Source: Candidatus Poribacteria bacterium (GTDB lineage: Bacteria > Poribacteria > WGA-4E > JAJRTO01). Taken from it: a DNA stretch of 35,042 bases. The stretch covers positions 1 through 35,042 of the forward strand of contig JAJRTO010000491.1 in NCBI GenBank assembly GCA_024278235.1. The letters are read 5' to 3'. The notes beneath the pieces were generated by a model that was not told the origin of the DNA, ran no database searches, and saw only the letters and a list, made by a program, of their open reading frames with translations. Positions 31,883 through 35,042 of the stretch are shown here, one piece after another. Each line of letters starts with the position of its first letter. The stretch's first letter is position 1. A program made the translations under genes and the position numbers.

Positions 31883-34480
31883 GTCTGGTTCCGGGATCCC
31901 CAGGCTGGTCGTTCTGCAGACCCGGATATAGGGTATGACAGGATCCTCTGCGTCGAAGAAGGTCTGAATCACCTCTCGCACCTTGGTCGTCACTTCGCCA
32001 CGCTCACGGAGACGCATCCGCAGCAGTACATGCTGTTCGGTCTCTTCGATAAACTCGAACTGTTCGATGGCAGGTCGAATATTGACCCGTTTCCATACCT
32101 TGCCCCTCTTCCTGCGACGATCCAGTTTAATCTGGTCCACGGAAAGGTAGTGCGCTATCCGTTCAGGGAAGTCCGATATCCCTTCCTGCATGTGCTTTCT
32201 AGGTATCCAAAGTTCATAAGTGGCTCCGGTGAATTGTGCACTGAGGGACTTCTCGCGTAAAGGGATCGCCCACACTCCCAACATCTCGAATCCATCTGGC
32301 AGCGCTGTATTCAACCGTGCCTGGAATACTGCTGGTTCCAGTCGCTCCCGGAGCAGGAGATCTGCGTATTCAGCCTTGCTCTCATATCCAGTGGATAGTG
32401 AACCCATGAAGGAGAGACGAGGTTGGGGCTCAAACCCCTGTGAATAGCTCATGGCTACTTTGGCACGCTGCAGTGCACGCTGGAGCACGTTCTTCTCCTC
32501 CAACCCACTCAGATAGCGCATGGAGCCGAGTTTGGCATAGCGGAATCGCAATCGCTGCACCGGTGGAGGCTCGTCATATTGTGGGAGTTCCCGCTGGACT
32601 TCAGTATCTTTCTTCGAGTCTGTGTGACTTCGACGTAACATCGTGAGACACTCGTTTTTTCTACGCTTGATGACACCGCACTGACTACACTTGACATGAC
32701 GGCAATCTCCGTGCCAGATAGAGCTGCGCGAGAGTCCATGTTCAGCTTTCAACCACTCTTTGCTGACCAGAATGTCGATATGGTCCCACGGAAGCGGTTC
32801 GTCCAGGGCACGGGCACGAAGCATTTTTTCAGGCTGAACTCCTGTGGCATCATTCCAGCGATCCATCGCCTCTTGCCAGGCTGTCCAGTTCAGATGTTCA
32901 CGCCAGGCGTCGAACTTACAGCCGAGACGAAATGCTTCATAGAGAAGACTCCCAACACGACGATCCCCACGAGCGACGATCCCTTCAATAAAGCTCTCTC
33001 GTGCATCATGCCGACTCCACTGGGCACGTCGAGGCAAATGTCTGCTCAGCAATTCCTGTTTCCGATCCGTTTCCCCAATACTCATCTGCTCATCCCACTG
33101 AAAGGGTGTATGCGACTTCGGAACGAAAGTAGAGACGCTCAGCCTCAGACGTGCCCGTGGATTGGCACGCCGACCTGCCCTGAGCACGCGATCTACCAGG
33201 CCAGCGATCGCAAGGATATCCTCATCCTGTTCCATAGGCAACCCCATCATGAAATAGAGCTTGATCATTTGCCATCCGCGTCGATAACACTCTTCTGTCA
33301 TACGTAGGAGTTCCTCGTCCGGGATGAACTTGTTGATCACCGAACGCAATCGATCCGTCGCAGCTTCCGGCGCAAAAGTAACCCCCGATTTCTTGAAGAC
33401 AGAGACCATATCAGCCAGTTCGACGGAGAAAGAATCGAGTCTCAGCGATGGTAAGGATACACCAATACGCTGTGGAACAGCACGGCTGACGCTCCGCTGG
33501 AGGAGCGATTTTACACGGCTGTAATCACAAGTGCTCAAGGAAATCAGAGAGACTTCCTCGTAACCTGTCCTGTCGAGGGTCTCCTGCATCAGTTGATCCA
33601 GATTGTCCAGATCACGTTCCCTCACGGGCCTCGTGACCATACCTGCTTGACAGAAGCGACAGCCCTGGGTACACCCACGCAATACTTCCAGTGAGATACG
33701 ATCATGAATCTGTTTGGTGAATGGCACGATGTAATCCGTTGGGAAAGGAATCTGATTCAGGTCCGATACGTTACGTTTGACGATACGGGGAGCATCCGGG
33801 GGTGGGACGAGCGTTCCATCGCTCAGCGGTATAAACATCGGATAGTGTGCCGGGACATATACGCCCTCCAGATCCGCCAGTTGTCCGAGTCTTTCCGCTC
33901 TGGATGTCTTTTGAGTATGCCGCAGAATCTCAGCGATCTCCAGGATGGCTTCTTCCCCATCTCCGATCACAAATGCATCGATGAAATCGACCAACGGTTC
34001 CGGGTTGAACACACAAGGTCCCCCCGCCAGGATGATAGGATCGTCATCCGTACGTTCGGCGGTCAAAATCGGAACCTTGCCCATGTCCAGCATATTGAGG
34101 ATGTTCGTGTAGGTCAGTTCGCTCTGGAGAGTGAACCCCACAGCATCGAACTGGTAGAGCGGCGTTCGACTTTCGAGGCTCAGCAATGGGATGCCGCGTT
34201 TCCGCATATGGGCCTCTGCATCCACTGCTGGAGCGTAAACACGTTCGGCCCAGATGTCCGCTTGCTGATTCAGAATGTGATACAGAATCTGTATCCCAAG
34301 ATTCCCCAACCCCAGATCGTACAGATCCGGAAACGCAAGGGCAATACGTAATCGTACTTGTGCTGTGTCCTTGTGGACACTGTTCAATTCGTTGCCGAGA
34401 TAACGGCTGGGCTTCTCTAAGAGCGGGAGTACCTCCTCCTCAAAGAAGCGGGCAGAGTTCATAGCTTTCATCGAATCCAT
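31856..34480 (-). CDS. Radical SAM protein fused to DUF2344 (TIGR03960-TIGR03936 type)
   Basis: The frame is open to 34693. I start at ATG 34480 (874 residues), because the family begins near MKAMNSARFFEEEVLPLLEK; ATGs at 34471 and 34462 are alternatives and no clear ribosome site marks any of them. Residues 1-190 form a cobalamin-binding-like fold (IALAFPDLYDLGLGNLGIQI). A radical SAM domain follows with the 4Fe-4S motif CTQGCRFCQAGM near residue 268 (CxxxCxxC). A Cys-rich segment (CRHVKCSQC, then KNEC) precedes the DUF2344 domain from about residue 640 (LRFRYAKLGSMRYLSGLEEK). The two parts are separate neighbouring genes in some lineages. The reaction is unknown; the DUF2344 part is often near RNase E/G genes. 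Confidence 0.85.
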   Translation of the reverse strand: MDSMKAMNSARFFEEEVLPLLEKPSRYLGNELNSVHKDTAQVRLRIALAFPDLYDLGLGNLGIQILYHILNQQADIWAERVYAPAVDAEAHMRKRGIPLLSLESRTPLYQFDAVGFTLQSELTYTNILNMLDMGKVPILTAERTDDDPIILAGGPCVFNPEPLVDFIDAFVIGDGEEAILEIAEILRHTQKTSRAERLGQLADLEGVYVPAHYPMFIPLSDGTLVPPPDAPRIVKRNVSDLNQIPFPTDYIVPFTKQIHDRISLEVLRGCTQGCRFCQAGMVTRPVRERDLDNLDQLMQETLDRTGYEEVSLISLSTCDYSRVKSLLQRSVSRAVPQRIGVSLPSLRLDSFSVELADMVSVFKKSGVTFAPEAATDRLRSVINKFIPDEELLRMTEECYRRGWQMIKLYFMMGLPMEQDEDILAIAGLVDRVLRAGRRANPRARLRLSVSTFVPKSHTPFQWDEQMSIGETDRKQELLSRHLPRRAQWSRHDARESFIEGIVARGDRRVGSLLYEAFRLGCKFDAWREHLNWTAWQEAMDRWNDATGVQPEKMLRARALDEPLPWDHIDILVSKEWLKAEHGLSRSSIWHGDCRHVKCSQCGVIKRRKNECLTMLRRSHTDSKKDTEVQRELPQYDEPPPVQRLRFRYAKLGSMRYLSGLEEKNVLQRALQRAKVAMSYSQGFEPQPRLSFMGSLSTGYESKAEYADLLLRERLEPAVFQARLNTALPDGFEMLGVWAIPLREKSLSAQFTGATYELWIPRKHMQEGISDFPERIAHYLSVDQIKLDRRRKRGKVWKRVNIRPAIEQFEFIEETEQHVLLRMRLRERGEVTTKVREVIQTFFDAEDPVIPYIRVCRTTSLGIPEPDSDSRHLFC

Positions 34481-34704
34481 TTTCAAGTAGAGATATTGTT
34501 GGCAGTATGTGGCTCCAAAGTATACAGCTTCCCAGGACAGAACATCAACCCTTTCTTTATTTCGTTTTCCCATATTGTATCCAAATCGTGAGCCGTAGGG
34601 ATGGTTTCGCACCGAAACGAGCAAGCTGCACGCTCTACGGGACTCACTTAAAAACTCGTGTAATAACCTGCTGTGAGCTGAAGTCGTAACCAATAGGGGA
34701 ACTC

Positions 34705-34929
34705 GTGGATGAGTCTTTTGAGGAGATCTATGAGCAATATGTTGCGGACATCTATCGTTTTGCGCTGCGCCTGATAGGCAATGTGACAGAAGCCGAAGAT
34801 CTCACCGCTGAGACATTTGTCCGCGCCTATCACGGCTGGTCGCAACGACTCCAACCGGACCGAGTCCGCTCGTGGCTATTCCATATCGCCTACCGCCTAT
34901 GTGTCTCAAGAACGACAGGTAACGTTTGA
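34705..34929 (+). pseudogene. Truncated ECF sigma factor (region 2 only)
   Basis: GTG start with AGGGGA four bases before it; 74 residues. The sequence is a sigma-70 region 2: FEEIYEQYVADIYRFALRLI, then GNVTEAEDLTAETFVRAYHG and RVRSWLFHIAYRLC. The reading frame ends right after region 2, and none of the three frames of the remaining 113 bases reads like region 4. A short region-2-only protein cannot recognise a -35 element. It could be a decayed sigma gene, a real short protein, or a full gene broken by a sequence error beyond what the frames here show. Confidence 0.6.
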
Positions 34930-35042
34930 TTCAACCTTTTGTATTCTGGCTTGAGTGCTTGTAACGGCAACCCGTTCCTCGACGTAGGAATGTCATTGCC
35001 CTATCCTGAATGATGTGGTATGGTTTCGGGTCATTGATTCTA
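34930..35042. other. End of window, no feature seen
   Basis: No gene, hairpin or promoter is visible in the last 113 bases beyond the truncated sigma factor. Confidence 0.4.

Noticed and set aside
1-35042. CRISPR arrays, rRNA and tRNA genes
   Set aside because: I saw no regularly spaced repeats of CRISPR size and no rRNA or tRNA signatures. Without a search tool I cannot exclude a small RNA.

Overview
The window looks like chromosome from a diderm, flagellated, heterotrophic bacterium of an uncultured lineage. My best guess is Candidatus Poribacteria or a close relative. The reasons are a set of secreted LamG/malectin-type lectin-fold proteins with one shared C-terminal tail, a DUF6785-type membrane protein, an ASPIC/UnbV (CRTAC1-like) protein, and general composition. 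This placement rests on remembered family distribution and was not computed. The diderm inference comes from a YidC with a large periplasmic domain and from a flagellar cap protein, a lipoprotein and a pseudopilin.

Layout. Bases 1-3290 (+) hold the 3' part of fliD and a pseudopilin whose C-terminal half is a beta-repeat, bactofilin-like domain. Bases 3503-7919 (-) hold a polytopic DUF6785-like protein, a secreted malectin-like protein and a secreted FG-GAP/ASPIC protein. Bases 8315-11497 (+) hold a strong promoter followed by a histidine kinase and an overlapping PorX-type response regulator (receiver plus PglZ). Bases 11748-14864 (+) hold RNase G, a tandem universal stress protein and a rhomboid protease. 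A PLP-dependent D-threonine aldolase-like gene (-) and a pair of secreted beta-sandwich proteins (+) are fired from back-to-back promoters near 15960-16040. Bases 18004-20850 (-) are a four-gene operon (DUF2089 regulator, small helical protein, two DUF4097 beta-repeat proteins) in which every protein carries the same SHOCT-like helical motif. Bases 20851-21721 carry no convincing gene but hold the operon promoter, a MITE-like palindromic element and other inverted repeats. Two tandem LamG paralogues and a zinc alcohol dehydrogenase (-) follow. From 24862 to 30836 (+) runs a housekeeping block: HNH nuclease, lipoprotein, rnpA, yidD, yidC, jag, mnmE and a zinc-ribbon protein. It is followed by a cytosolic GH5-like glycosidase. 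A large radical SAM/DUF2344 fusion (-) and a truncated ECF sigma factor (+) close the window.

How the genes fit together. rnpA-yidD-yidC-jag-mnmE is the conserved membrane-insertion and RNA-processing cluster, here without rpmH in front. The most unusual signal is a C-terminal tail of about 16-20 residues (roughly V-x-P-x-x-K-L-T-T-x-W-G-x-L-K-x) on five otherwise different proteins, all with signal peptides and all predicted beta-sandwich or lectin folds. It behaves like a sorting or attachment tag of a type I do not recognise. Several of these genes also share promoter sequence. The PorX-type regulator pair and the DUF2089/DUF4097 operon look like envelope-related regulatory units, but no direct link to the tailed proteins can be shown from the sequence.
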